A stretch of 64,000 nucleotides of DNA from Burkholderiaceae bacterium (GTDB lineage Bacteria; Pseudomonadota; Gammaproteobacteria; Burkholderiales; Burkholderiaceae_C), in NCBI GenBank assembly GCA_030695205.1, contig JAUYTN010000004.1, positions 1 to 64,000 on the forward strand. Reading direction: 5' to 3'. A program made the translations under genes and the position numbers. A model generated the notes under the pieces. The model was not told where the DNA came from. It made no database searches and was given only the letters and a program-made list of their open reading frames with translations. Below are positions 52,448-61,054 of this stretch, piece by piece (position 1 is the stretch's first letter; every line of letters begins with the position of its first letter).

Positions 52448-55129
52448 GTGACATTGGGAACGGAACCTGCCACCACTGTAGCAAGTAGTGCGCCACGTGT
52501 CGCCCGAGAGGTGCCTTTGGGCGGGCGTGGGTCGCTGCTGGCAGCGCTGTGGTGGGTCGTGCCACTGGCCTGGGTGGCAGGGGTGGCCACACAGCTGTAC
52601 CAGCCCCGGCTTTGGCCGGTCGGTATGTATATGTCTTTTTGTGCTTCTGCGCTTGTCTGTATTGGCTTTGTAGCTACAGTGGCTGTGGTTGGCGGGCGCC
52701 GCAAGCAAGGATTGGAACCTACCCCGGATTCACCGCTCGGGCCTGCTGCGGTGGGGGCGGTCGGTGCAGCACGTGCAGAGGTGGCCCTGGCCATGGCGCT
52801 GGTCGCCGCCGTGGCGGTGTGTGGTGCGGCCAGCACCGGCTGGCGTGCGGCAGAGCGGCAGCAGCAGGTGCTGGCCCCGGCATTTGAGGGCCACACCTGG
52901 TGGGTCACCGGCCAGGTGGCCGACCTGCCGCGTGCCACGCCCAGTGGCTGGCGCTTCGAGTTCGAGCTGGAGTCTATGCGCTGGGTGTCTCCGCCCGGTG
53001 AAACATTGTCCCTGCCCCTTGGGGTGTTGGCCTCGCCGACGGGCCCGCCCGGCCAGCCGGCGGCCATGCCCAAGCGGGTGGTGCTGGCCTGGGTGGCGGC
53101 CGATGCGTCTGGTCTGCCCCGGGCTGGCGAGCGCTGGCGCCTGCCGGTGCGCCTGCGTGCGCCCCACGGCGCGGCCAACCCCCATGGCTTTGACACCGAG
53201 CTGTGGATGTGGACGCAGGGTCTGGGTGCCTCGGGCAGTGTGCGCCTGGGGGCCAAAGATCCGCTGGCCCAACGCTTCTCGCCAGCGCCGTGGGGCTGGC
53301 TGGCGCTCAGGGCGAACTTGCGCGACCGCTTGGCCGCCCGCGTGCCCGATGCCCGGGAGGCTGGGGTGTTGTCGGCGCTGGTGGTGGGGGATCAGTCGGC
53401 CATTGAACGGGCCGACTGGGACATCTTCCGCACCACCGGGGTCGCGCACCTGTTCAGCATCTCGGGCTTGCACATCACCCTATGGGCCTGGCTGGTGCGC
53501 TGGGCGGTGGTGCGCTTGTGGCGGGGCTTGCCCCGGTGGTGGCCGGTGGTGGGTGCCCGGGTGTTGCTGGCCTGCCCGGCACCAGTGGCAGCGGCCTGGG
53601 GTGGCTGGAGCCTGGCGCTGGCCTATGCGGTGTTTTCGGGTTGGGGGGTGCCCGCCCAGCGCACGGTGCTGATGCTGGGTGTGGTGCTGGGCCTGGGGCT
53701 GCTGGGGCGGCGCTGGCCCTGGCCGGTGGTGGGTGTGGTCACCATGGCGGCGGTGCTGGCCTGGGACCCCTGGGCCTGGCTGCAACCTGGCTTCTGGTTG
53801 AGCTTTGTGGCAGTGGGCGTGCTGTTGGCGGCAGAGCGCCCGCGCCCCGGTGCAGGCTGGTGGGCGGCCGCGCGCGACCTGCTGCGCACCCAGTGGCGCA
53901 TGACGCTGGTGCTGGCCCCACTGACCCTGGCCTTGTTCGGGCAGGTGTCTGTGGTTGGGCTGTTGGCCAACCTGGTGGCCATTCCGGTGGTGACGGTGGC
54001 GGTCACGCCACTGGCGCTGGCGGGTGCGCTGTGGCCGGGTCTGTGGGTGCTGGCGTCCTGGCTGGTGGGTGTTGTGCTGGGGCTGCTGCAGGTCTTGGCC
54101 ACTTGGCCATGGGCCAGCCTTGACTGGCCTGCCGCACCATGGCCCCTGGCTTTGCTGGCGGTGGTGGGTGGGTGTGTGGCGGTGCTGCACGTGCCCGCCA
54201 CTGTGCGCGGGCTGGGGGTGGTGCTGGTGCTGCCGGTACTGCTGTGGCAGCCCGAGCGAGCGCCGCCCGGTGCGTTCGAGGTACTGGCTGCCGACGTGGG
54301 GCAGGGTGCAGCTGTGCTGATCCGCACAGCCAGTGGGAGTGTGCTGTACGACGCAGGTCCCCAGTGGGGGCCAGACATCGATGCGGGCGCGCGGCTGCTG
54401 GTGCCGCTGCTGCGCGCCCTGGGGGAGCGTCCGGGCCATGTGGTCCTGAGCCACGCCGATGGCGACCATGTGGGCGGTGCGCTGTCGGTATTGGCGCACC
54501 TGCAGGGCCAGCCAGGGGAGGGGCAGGGGCCGCAGGTGTGGGCATCGTTTGACCCGGCCGATGTGGTGTCTGGCCTGTCCAACCCCGCACTGGCCAGGCC
54601 CTGGTTGGCCCAGTTGCCCAACGCGGCGCCGGGTGCCTGGCGGCGCTGCATGGCGGGTGGCGGTTGGGTGCAAGACGGTGTGCGCTTTGACTTTCTGTAC
54701 CCCGACACCGATGGCTACACCCGGCCCAGCAGCACCAACAACCGGTCGTGTGTGCTGCGGGTGAGCGGCGCCCACGGCACCGCGCTGCTCACCGGTGACC
54801 TGGATGCCAGCCGCGAGGCCGCGCTGGTGGCCCTGTCACCCGATCTGCGGGCCGACTGGCTGCTGGCGCCGCACCACGGCAGCCGGTCGTCGTCCAGCGA
54901 TGCGCTGGTGCAGGCGGTGCAACCCCGCTGGGTGGTGGCGCAGGCGGGCCGCCTGAACCGCTATGGCCATCCGGCGCCAGAGGTGGTCGCCCGCTACCTG
55001 GCCTCGGGCGCACAGTGGCGGGCCACCCCTGGGTGCGGCGCGGCCCGCTGGCGCAGCGACCAAGCCGCCCAGCTGAGCTGCCATCGGGCGCAGTACCTGC
55101 GCTACTGGCATTGGCAAGATGCCCCCTGA
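52448..55129 (+). CDS. comEC: DNA internalisation competence protein ComEC/Rec2
   Basis: 893 residues. It starts with membrane segments, DUF4131 region, then the Competence domain (ALVVGDQSAIERADWDIFRT, TGVAHLFSISGLHITLWAWL near 330-350) and many helices. It ends with the metallo-beta-lactamase-like domain (DVGQGAAVLIRTASGSVLYD and LSHADGDHVGGALSVL near 672). It forms the inner-membrane channel for DNA uptake. GTG 52448 with a GAGGG site eight bases upstream is preferred over GTG 52424. Repeat copy G lies inside the N-terminal hydrophobic region. The gene separates two transglutaminase/amidoligase sets and is probably an independent resident there. Confidence 0.9.
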   Translation: MTLGTEPATTVASSAPRVAREVPLGGRGSLLAALWWVVPLAWVAGVATQLYQPRLWPVGMYMSFCASALVCIGFVATVAVVGGRRKQGLEPTPDSPLGPAAVGAVGAARAEVALAMALVAAVAVCGAASTGWRAAERQQQVLAPAFEGHTWWVTGQVADLPRATPSGWRFEFELESMRWVSPPGETLSLPLGVLASPTGPPGQPAAMPKRVVLAWVAADASGLPRAGERWRLPVRLRAPHGAANPHGFDTELWMWTQGLGASGSVRLGAKDPLAQRFSPAPWGWLALRANLRDRLAARVPDAREAGVLSALVVGDQSAIERADWDIFRTTGVAHLFSISGLHITLWAWLVRWAVVRLWRGLPRWWPVVGARVLLACPAPVAAAWGGWSLALAYAVFSGWGVPAQRTVLMLGVVLGLGLLGRRWPWPVVGVVTMAAVLAWDPWAWLQPGFWLSFVAVGVLLAAERPRPGAGWWAAARDLLRTQWRMTLVLAPLTLALFGQVSVVGLLANLVAIPVVTVAVTPLALAGALWPGLWVLASWLVGVVLGLLQVLATWPWASLDWPAAPWPLALLAVVGGCVAVLHVPATVRGLGVVLVLPVLLWQPERAPPGAFEVLAADVGQGAAVLIRTASGSVLYDAGPQWGPDIDAGARLLVPLLRALGERPGHVVLSHADGDHVGGALSVLAHLQGQPGEGQGPQVWASFDPADVVSGLSNPALARPWLAQLPNAAPGAWRRCMAGGGWVQDGVRFDFLYPDTDGYTRPSSTNNRSCVLRVSGAHGTALLTGDLDASREAALVALSPDLRADWLLAPHHGSRSSSSDALVQAVQPRWVVAQAGRLNRYGHPAPEVVARYLASGAQWRATPGCGAARWRSDQAAQLSCHRAQYLRYWHWQDAP
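52634..52679 (-). repeat. Dispersed AT-rich element, copy G, inside comEC
   Basis: Minus-strand TAGCTA (52671-52676) and AAGCG (52650-52654) with 22 nt between the starts, then AGC and a run of A. It is read in the opposite orientation by comEC, giving a hydrophobic stretch (MSFCASALVCIGFVATVAVV). This serves as part of a membrane helix. Confidence 0.7.
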
Positions 55130-55235
55130 CGGCATTGGTCCCCCGACATTGCCTCGCATTGGCCACCCTGATTGGCCCGCATTTTGCTAAGCTAAGACCG
55201 AGACCCTTCCACAGAGCTCCAAGAAAGCCCAAGCC

Positions 55236-56675
55236 ATGTCGATTCACATGTTTGACGAAATGAACGCGTCGCCCGAGCAAGTTCGGGCCCACTACGAAAA
55301 CTACGCCCGCTGGCTGGCACAGCAGCCCGAAGACGTCATGCTGGCCCGCCGGGAGGAGGCCGAGCTGATCTTTCGCCGCGTGGGCATCACCTTTGCGGTA
55401 TACGGTGCCAAAGACGAGGGTGGGGCGGGCACCGAGCGGCTCATTCCTTTCGACCTCATCCCACGGGTCATTCCGGCCGACGAATGGACGAGCATGCAGG
55501 CCGGGCTGGTGCAGCGCGTGGACGCGCTTAACCGATTCATCCACGACGTGTACCACGACCAGGAAATCATCAAGGCGGGGCTGGTTCCGTCTGACCAGGT
55601 GTTTCAGAATGCCCAGTTCCGCCCCGAGATGATGGGGGTGGACGTGCCGGGCGGCGTGTACTCGCACATTTCGGGCGTGGACATCGTGCGTGCGCCCGAC
55701 GCGCAGGGCAAGGGCGAGTACTTTGTGCTCGAAGACAACCTGCGGGTGCCCAGCGGCGTGAGCTACATGCTCGAAAACCGCAAGATGATGATGCGCCTGT
55801 TCCCCGAGCTGTTTGCCGAGAACCGCGTCGCCCCCGTGGCCCACTACCCCGATTTGCTGCTGGAGACGCTGCGGGCGGTGTCACCCGGCACCACCGCCGA
55901 CCCCGTGGTGGTGCTGCTGACACCCGGCATGTACAACAGCGCCTACTTCGAGCACGCCTTTCTGGCGCAGCAAATGGGCGTGGAGCTGGTCGAGGGGCAA
56001 GACCTCTTTGTGCGCGACAACTTTGTGTACATGCGCACCACCCGCGGTCCCAAGCGGGTGGATGTGATCTACCGCCGACTGGACGACGATTTTCTGGACC
56101 CTTTGGCCTTCAGGCCCAACTCAACCCTGGGCTGTGCCGGGCTGATGGACGTGTACCGCAGTGGCAACGTGAACATCTGCAACGCCGTAGGCACCGGCGT
56201 TGCAGACGACAAGTCCATCTATCCCTACGTGCCCAAGATGATCGAGTTCTACCTGGGTCAAAAGCCCATCCTGAGCAACGTGCCCACCTTCATGGGCCGC
56301 AACCCTGAAGACCTGAAGTACATGCTGGAGTTCATGGGTGACCTGGTCGTCAAAGAGGTGCACGGCGCCGGGGGCTACGGCATGCTGGTGGGGCCAGCCT
56401 CCACCAAGGCTGAGGTGGAGGAGTTCCGCAAGGCTGTGGTGGCCAACCCCTCCGGCTACATCGCGCAGCCCACGCTCAGCCTGTCCACCTGCCCCACCTA
56501 CGTGGACAGCGGTGTGGCACCGCGCCATATTGACCTGCGCCCCTTTGTGCTCAGTGGCAAAGACGTGCAAATGGTGCCTGGTGGCCTGACCCGCGTGGCC
56601 CTCAAGGAAGGCTCGCTGGTGGTCAATTCCTCGCAGGGCGGTGGCACCAAAGACACCTGGGTGCTGGAAAGCTGA
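55236..56675 (+). CDS. Circularly permuted ATP-grasp protein
   Basis: 479 residues of the DUF404/DUF407 ATP-grasp type 2 family: GITFAVYGAKDEGGAGTERL (about 50-69), FVLEDNLRVPSGVSYMLENR near 163, LLTPGMYNSAYFEHAFLAQQ and DVIYRRLDDDFLDPLAFRP. It ends VNSSQGGGTKDTWVLES. These are predicted amidoligases. The gene is followed after 78 bp by an alpha-E gene and then a transglutaminase gene, the separate-gene version of the fused set at 46277. It lies 106 bp after comEC on the same strand with its own leader. Confidence 0.9.
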   Translation: MSIHMFDEMNASPEQVRAHYENYARWLAQQPEDVMLARREEAELIFRRVGITFAVYGAKDEGGAGTERLIPFDLIPRVIPADEWTSMQAGLVQRVDALNRFIHDVYHDQEIIKAGLVPSDQVFQNAQFRPEMMGVDVPGGVYSHISGVDIVRAPDAQGKGEYFVLEDNLRVPSGVSYMLENRKMMMRLFPELFAENRVAPVAHYPDLLLETLRAVSPGTTADPVVVLLTPGMYNSAYFEHAFLAQQMGVELVEGQDLFVRDNFVYMRTTRGPKRVDVIYRRLDDDFLDPLAFRPNSTLGCAGLMDVYRSGNVNICNAVGTGVADDKSIYPYVPKMIEFYLGQKPILSNVPTFMGRNPEDLKYMLEFMGDLVVKEVHGAGGYGMLVGPASTKAEVEEFRKAVVANPSGYIAQPTLSLSTCPTYVDSGVAPRHIDLRPFVLSGKDVQMVPGGLTRVALKEGSLVVNSSQGGGTKDTWVLES

Positions 56676-56753
56676 CACCCTGCCCCGCCCTTTGTGCCAC
56701 CGGTTGCGCCCCACCGCCTTCATCTTTTCTGTTGCTGAACCCGAAAGTCTCCG

Positions 56754-57713
56754 ATGCTGTCAAGAACCGCTGACCACCTGTTCTGGATGTCCCGCTACAC
56801 CGAACGCGCCGAAAACACGGCCCGCATGCTCGACGTCAACTACCAGACCGCGCTGCTCCCTCAGTCTGCCGATGTGGCCCAGGCTGGCTGGGAGGGGCTG
56901 CTCACCATCAGTGAGCTGATGCCCGCCTACCGCAAAAAATACGGCGACGTCACCCCCCGCAACGTGATTGATTTCATGGTGCGCGACGAAAACAACCCCT
57001 CCAGCATCCTGTGCTGCCTGCGTGCCGCCCGCGAAAACGCCCGAGCGGTGCGGGGCACCCTCACCACCGAAACCTGGGAAACCCTCAACGCCACCTGGCT
57101 GGACCTGGGCCAGGAACTCAAGCGCAAGTCCTTCGAGCGCGACCCGTCGCAGTTTTTCGAGTGGGTGAAGTTCCGCTCCCACCTCTCACGGGGCGTGGCC
57201 ATTGGCACCATGCTGCGCGACGAGGCGTTTCACTTCTACCGCATGGGCACCTTTCTGGAGCGGGCCGACAACACCGCCCGGCTGTTGGACGTGAAGTTCC
57301 AGGCGGTGCACAGCGATTTTTCGGCCACCGCCACCGAGCTGGACCAGGAGTACGACTTCTACCAGTGGAGCGCGATTTTGCGCAGCGTCAGCGCCTTCGA
57401 GATCTACCGCAAGGCCTACCGAGATGTCATCAAGCCCGACTTGGTGGCCGAGCTGCTGATTCTGCGGCCCGACATGCCACGCAGCCTGGCCGCCTGTGTC
57501 AACGAGGTGGTGGAGAACCTGGAGGCAGTCGCCAGCGAACGCTCGCCTGAGTCTCCCCGCCTGGCGGGCAAGCTGCGTGCCGAGCTGCAGTTCACCAGCA
57601 TCGAGGAAATCCGGGCCATCGGGCTGCATGCGTTCTTGACGCAGTTCCTGGACCGTGTCAACAACCTGGGCGGGCGCATCAGTCAGGATTTCCTGATGCC
57701 CTCGCCAAGCTGA
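56754..57713 (+). CDS. Alpha-E domain protein
   Basis: A 319-residue all-helical protein starting MLSRTADHLFWMSRYTERAE, the alpha-E signature, with NPSSILCCLRAARENARAVR near 82 and FHFYRMGTFLERADNTARLLD near 158. The domain is nearly always paired with circularly permuted ATP-grasp proteins and its biochemical role is unknown. Its TGA overlaps the ATG of the following transglutaminase gene by one base, so they are translationally coupled. Sequence parallels the C-terminal half of the fusion at 46277. Confidence 0.92.
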   Translation: MLSRTADHLFWMSRYTERAENTARMLDVNYQTALLPQSADVAQAGWEGLLTISELMPAYRKKYGDVTPRNVIDFMVRDENNPSSILCCLRAARENARAVRGTLTTETWETLNATWLDLGQELKRKSFERDPSQFFEWVKFRSHLSRGVAIGTMLRDEAFHFYRMGTFLERADNTARLLDVKFQAVHSDFSATATELDQEYDFYQWSAILRSVSAFEIYRKAYRDVIKPDLVAELLILRPDMPRSLAACVNEVVENLEAVASERSPESPRLAGKLRAELQFTSIEEIRAIGLHAFLTQFLDRVNNLGGRISQDFLMPSPS

Positions 57714-58540
57714 TGAAGCTGCGTGTCCACCACCGCACCCACTACACCTATACCGAGCCGCTGAGGCATTCGGTGCAGGCATTGCACCTGTGGCCGGCCT
57801 CCGGGCCCTGGCAAACCGTCGAGCACTGGTCGCTCAAGTCCCCAGCCCGGCTGCATGGCCGCATCGATGGCCTGGGCAACCATGTGCACCACGGCACGTT
57901 TGCTCCGTCCACACGCATGCCCCCTGTGCTGTCGCTGGAGGTGGTGGCCGCTGGTGTGGTCATCACCCACGGCCAGGCCATGTGGTGCGATGCACCCGGC
58001 CTGCCACCACCCGACCTGTTTTTGCGCTCGACCGCCACCGTGGAGCCCCACCCCCGCATGGCCCAGTGGGCTCTGCAGGTGCTGGGTGCGACGCGCGCCG
58101 AGGCGGTGGCATCGGTGGAGTCCATGCAGGCGCTGGCGCTGGCGGTGCAAGACAAGGTGCGCTACCGCTCGGGCAGCACCGCGGTGGACACCACCGCGCT
58201 GGAGGCCTTTGACTGGGGCTTGGGTGTGTGCCAGGACCAGGCCCAGGTCATGGTGGCTGTGTGCCGCAGCCTGGGTTGGCCGGCGCGCTACGTCAGCGGC
58301 TACTTCTATGCGGCCAACGAGCCCGAGCTGGCCAGCCACGCCTGGGCCGAGGTGTGTGTGGATGTGGCCTACCGCCAGTGGCTGGCGGTGGACATCACCC
58401 ACGGCTGCTTTACGGACGAGCGCCACATCCGCCTGGCCACAGGCACCGACTACAGCACCTGCCCACCCATCAAAGGCGTGCGCCAGGGTGGTGGGCAGGA
58501 AAGTATGCAGGTGGACATCACCATTGTTGAAGAAAAATAG
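57713..58540 (+). CDS. Transglutaminase-like protein of the ATP-grasp/alpha-E set
   Basis: 275 residues beginning MKLRVHHRTHYTYTEPLRHS, a beta-rich N-terminal domain, then the transglutaminase core: GVCQDQAQVMVAVCRSLGW near 173 (cysteine), ASHAWAEVCVDVAYRQW near 210 (histidine) and VDITHGCF (aspartate). It is the third gene of the set and translationally coupled to alpha-E. The stop and final residues E-K coincide with the end of repeat copy H. Substrates unknown; likely the product of the ATP-grasp partner. Confidence 0.9.
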   Translation: MKLRVHHRTHYTYTEPLRHSVQALHLWPASGPWQTVEHWSLKSPARLHGRIDGLGNHVHHGTFAPSTRMPPVLSLEVVAAGVVITHGQAMWCDAPGLPPPDLFLRSTATVEPHPRMAQWALQVLGATRAEAVASVESMQALALAVQDKVRYRSGSTAVDTTALEAFDWGLGVCQDQAQVMVAVCRSLGWPARYVSGYFYAANEPELASHAWAEVCVDVAYRQWLAVDITHGCFTDERHIRLATGTDYSTCPPIKGVRQGGGQESMQVDITIVEEK

Positions 58541-58579
58541 ATTTAGCGCTTAATTTGTAAGTAGAGTTTGCTATTGTTT
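58535..58579 (-). repeat. Dispersed AT-rich element, copy H, at a gene end
   Basis: On the minus strand TAGC (58570-58573) is followed by AAGCG (58547-58551), 22 nt between starts, then TTTTTC. Its T-run, read on the plus strand as GAAAAATAG, encodes the last codons and stop of the transglutaminase gene. Confidence 0.65.
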
Positions 58580-58704
58580 CAATAAATCCACCCAGCCTCG
58601 TGCCCGCCAGCTGTCCAGGCGAGTGATATCAAGAGGTAAGCCAGTTTTTCCCGGGTTTTGTGCCATGATGACCGCAGACGGCTTGTTGAACCATCGGAAC
58701 CGAT

Positions 58705-59748
58705 ATGCACCCTCCTGACATGCACCCATCTGTTCAATCGCCCACAGGCACAGGCTTGTTGCTCTCCCGCCGACGCCTGATCGGTGCGGGTGTGGCCCTG
58801 GCTTGTGCGGCCCATGGCCCTGCGGTCCTGGCGCAAAGCCGCACCATGGTGCGCATTGGTGTCACCAAAATCGTGTCCCATGCGGCCCTGGATGCCGACG
58901 AAAAAGGCTTTGAAGCCGGGCTGGAGAGTTCCGGCTTCAAGGAAGGGGTCAACGTGACCTACCTGCGCCGCAATGCCGAGGGCAGTGTCGCGCGGGCCGA
59001 GGCCATCGCGCAGGAGTTCATGGCCGCCAAGCTCGATCTGGTGCATGCCATTGCCACGCCCACCGCACAGGCGGTGATGCGCTCGGGCAGCCGGGTGCCG
59101 CTGGTGTTTTCATCGGTGACCGACCCGGTGCGTGCTGGCCTGGTGCCAGCGGGCAGTGCGCCTGGTCAGCGAACCGGCACGCACGTCACCGGCCTGAGCG
59201 ACCTCTGGCCGGTACAGCTGCAAATGGAAACCTATGCCAGGGCGCTGCCCCAGGCCAAAGTGTGGGGCACCATCTACAACCCAGCAGAAAGCAACTCGCT
59301 GACCCACCTGCAGGCCATGCGCGACTCGGCCAAGCGCCTGGGCCTGACGCTGCAGGAGGCCACTGTGGCCAGCAGTGACCAGGTCGCCGCGGCCGCCCAG
59401 GCGCTGGTGACCAAGGTGCAGGCCATCACCATCACTTCCGACAACACCACCGTGGCCAGCCTGGAGGACATTGCCCGCGCGTGCGACGCCGCCAAGGTGC
59501 CGCTGTTTGCCGGTGATATCGACAGCGTGGCACGTGGGGCGGTCATGGCCTACGGTCTGGACTACTTCCTGGTGGGCTACTCGGCCGGAAAAAAGGCAGC
59601 ACTGGTGCTCAAGGGTATCAAGCCGGGCGATGTGCCCTGGGGCCCGGTTGAGAAGTTCAGCCTGGTCATCAACAGACGGGCTGCCCGGGCGCAGGGCATG
59701 GTCTTGCAGCCCGATCTGTTGGCCCGCGCCGACAAGATCATTGGCTGA
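58705..59748 (+). CDS. ABC-type substrate-binding protein (COG2984/TrpX-like)
   Basis: 347 residues. The leader has LLLSRRRLIGAGVALACAAHG with a twin-arginine-like RR, cleaved near VLAQS. The mature part begins MVRIGVTKIVSHAALDADEKG and contains VHAIATPTAQAVMRSG, PLVFSSVTDPVRAGLVP and GTHVTGLSDLWPV, the COG2984/DUF534 binding fold. No permease or ATPase gene is adjacent. Instead a diguanylate cyclase gene with a periplasmic sensor part follows after 18 bp, so it may work as a sensor subunit. Two nearby in-frame ATGs make the exact start uncertain. Confidence 0.85.
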   Translation: MHPPDMHPSVQSPTGTGLLLSRRRLIGAGVALACAAHGPAVLAQSRTMVRIGVTKIVSHAALDADEKGFEAGLESSGFKEGVNVTYLRRNAEGSVARAEAIAQEFMAAKLDLVHAIATPTAQAVMRSGSRVPLVFSSVTDPVRAGLVPAGSAPGQRTGTHVTGLSDLWPVQLQMETYARALPQAKVWGTIYNPAESNSLTHLQAMRDSAKRLGLTLQEATVASSDQVAAAAQALVTKVQAITITSDNTTVASLEDIARACDAAKVPLFAGDIDSVARGAVMAYGLDYFLVGYSAGKKAALVLKGIKPGDVPWGPVEKFSLVINRRAARAQGMVLQPDLLARADKIIG

Positions 59749-59766
59749 ACCAAAGAAAGCAGCTGC

Positions 59767-60984
59767 ATGCGCATCGTCGGCAGTGTTCATGTGGTGGTGG
59801 TCATCCTCCTGGTTTCGGTGGGGCTGGGCTGGTATGCCGATCGGACCAGTGAGCAGTTGCACGAACAGAACCTGAAAATCCAGCTGGGGCTGGAGCGCAT
59901 GGTCAGGTTGAACCGCTCCATCACTGACCAGGTGGCCATGGCCGTGCTGGACAAAAACACCCTGCGCGCGGCCAGCTATCCGTCGCTGAAAACCGAGCTG
60001 GAGGCCACGGTGCGCGAGGTCGAGGGGTTGACCCGCGACATGCTGCTGGCCAGTGACATGCTCAGCCTCAAGCTGGAGCAGGAGGCCCTGCGCGAGGTGG
60101 AGGCCGAGGTGTTTGACCTCATGCGCGAGGACCAGTGGCAACGGGCCTACGAGGTGCTGCTGGGCGGTGGCTATGTCATGTCGCTCAAGCTGTACGAAAT
60201 CAACAGCGATGCGGCGGTGGGCGCGCTGACCATCGAGCTGGCCAACAACTTTGAGCGGCACGACAAGCTGCGCGACGCCACACTGGTGCTGCGCCTGTCG
60301 GCCATGCTGCTGCTGCTGTGGGTGGGCTGGCGCTATTCGGTTCGCCTGCAGACCGAGGTGGACGAGCAGCAGCGTCTGCGCCAGGCCGTTACCACCGCCA
60401 ACCGGGTGCTGGAAGAAAAAGTGCGCCTGCGCACCCAGGAGCTGGAGGCTGCCAATGTGCAGTTGGCCACGCTCAGTGCCACCGATGGCCTGACGGGTTT
60501 GCCCAATCGGCGCCGCTTCGATGCCTACTGGGCGCAGGAGTGGCAGCGCGCACTGAGAGCGGCCACGCCGCTGGCCGTGATCATGCTCGACGTGGACCAT
60601 TTCAAAGCCTACAACGACCACTACGGCCACCAGCAGGGCGATGAGTGCCTGCGCCAGGTGGGCGCGGCGTTGCGGGCCACCATCCGACGTGCGGGCGAGT
60701 TGGTGGCCCGCTACGGGGGGGAGGAGTTCGTGGTGGTCATGCCGGGGGCTGGACAGGCCCACGCCCTGGAAACAGCGCAGGCCATCCGAGCCGCCATCGA
60801 AGCGGCGGGCATGGCACACGAAGCCTCCGGCGTGGCCCCTGTGGTGACGGTCAGTGTGGGTGTGGCCTGGGGTGTGCCCACCCCCACAGATGCCCGCGAA
60901 CTGCTGGTGCAGCAGGCCGACACAGCGCTGTACGCAGCCAAAGCGCAGGGGCGCAACCGGGTGGTGTGCGCCGAGCGGGGGTGA
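59767..60984 (+). CDS. Membrane diguanylate cyclase
   Basis: 405 residues. Transmembrane helix about 4-22, periplasmic helical part (about 23-175), second helix about 179-193 (LRLSAMLLLLWVGWRY), a coiled-coil linker (VDEQQRLRQAVTTANRVLEE) and a GGDEF domain. The domain has DGLTGLPNRRRFDAYWAQEW and YGGEEFVVVMP near 317-327. It is expected to make c-di-GMP in response to a periplasmic cue. It lies 18 bp after a solute-binding protein gene, likely in one transcript. The stop lies in a 9-bp tandem repeat. Confidence 0.9.
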   Translation: MRIVGSVHVVVVILLVSVGLGWYADRTSEQLHEQNLKIQLGLERMVRLNRSITDQVAMAVLDKNTLRAASYPSLKTELEATVREVEGLTRDMLLASDMLSLKLEQEALREVEAEVFDLMREDQWQRAYEVLLGGGYVMSLKLYEINSDAAVGALTIELANNFERHDKLRDATLVLRLSAMLLLLWVGWRYSVRLQTEVDEQQRLRQAVTTANRVLEEKVRLRTQELEAANVQLATLSATDGLTGLPNRRRFDAYWAQEWQRALRAATPLAVIMLDVDHFKAYNDHYGHQQGDECLRQVGAALRATIRRAGELVARYGGEEFVVVMPGAGQAHALETAQAIRAAIEAAGMAHEASGVAPVVTVSVGVAWGVPTPTDARELLVQQADTALYAAKAQGRNRVVCAERG

Positions 60985-61026
60985 AGGCCATGAAGGCCAT
61001 GAAGGCCGTGACGGCCGTGACGGCCG
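60982..61026. repeat. Five 9-bp tandem units at the end of the diguanylate cyclase gene
   Basis: TGAAGGCCA twice, TGAAGGCCG, then TGACGGCCG twice. The first TGA is the gene's stop codon. It lies between two converging genes and could vary by slippage without affecting the proteins. Confidence 0.85.
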
Positions 61027-61054
61027 ATCGGGCCGGGCAGGGCGCCAAAGGGGG

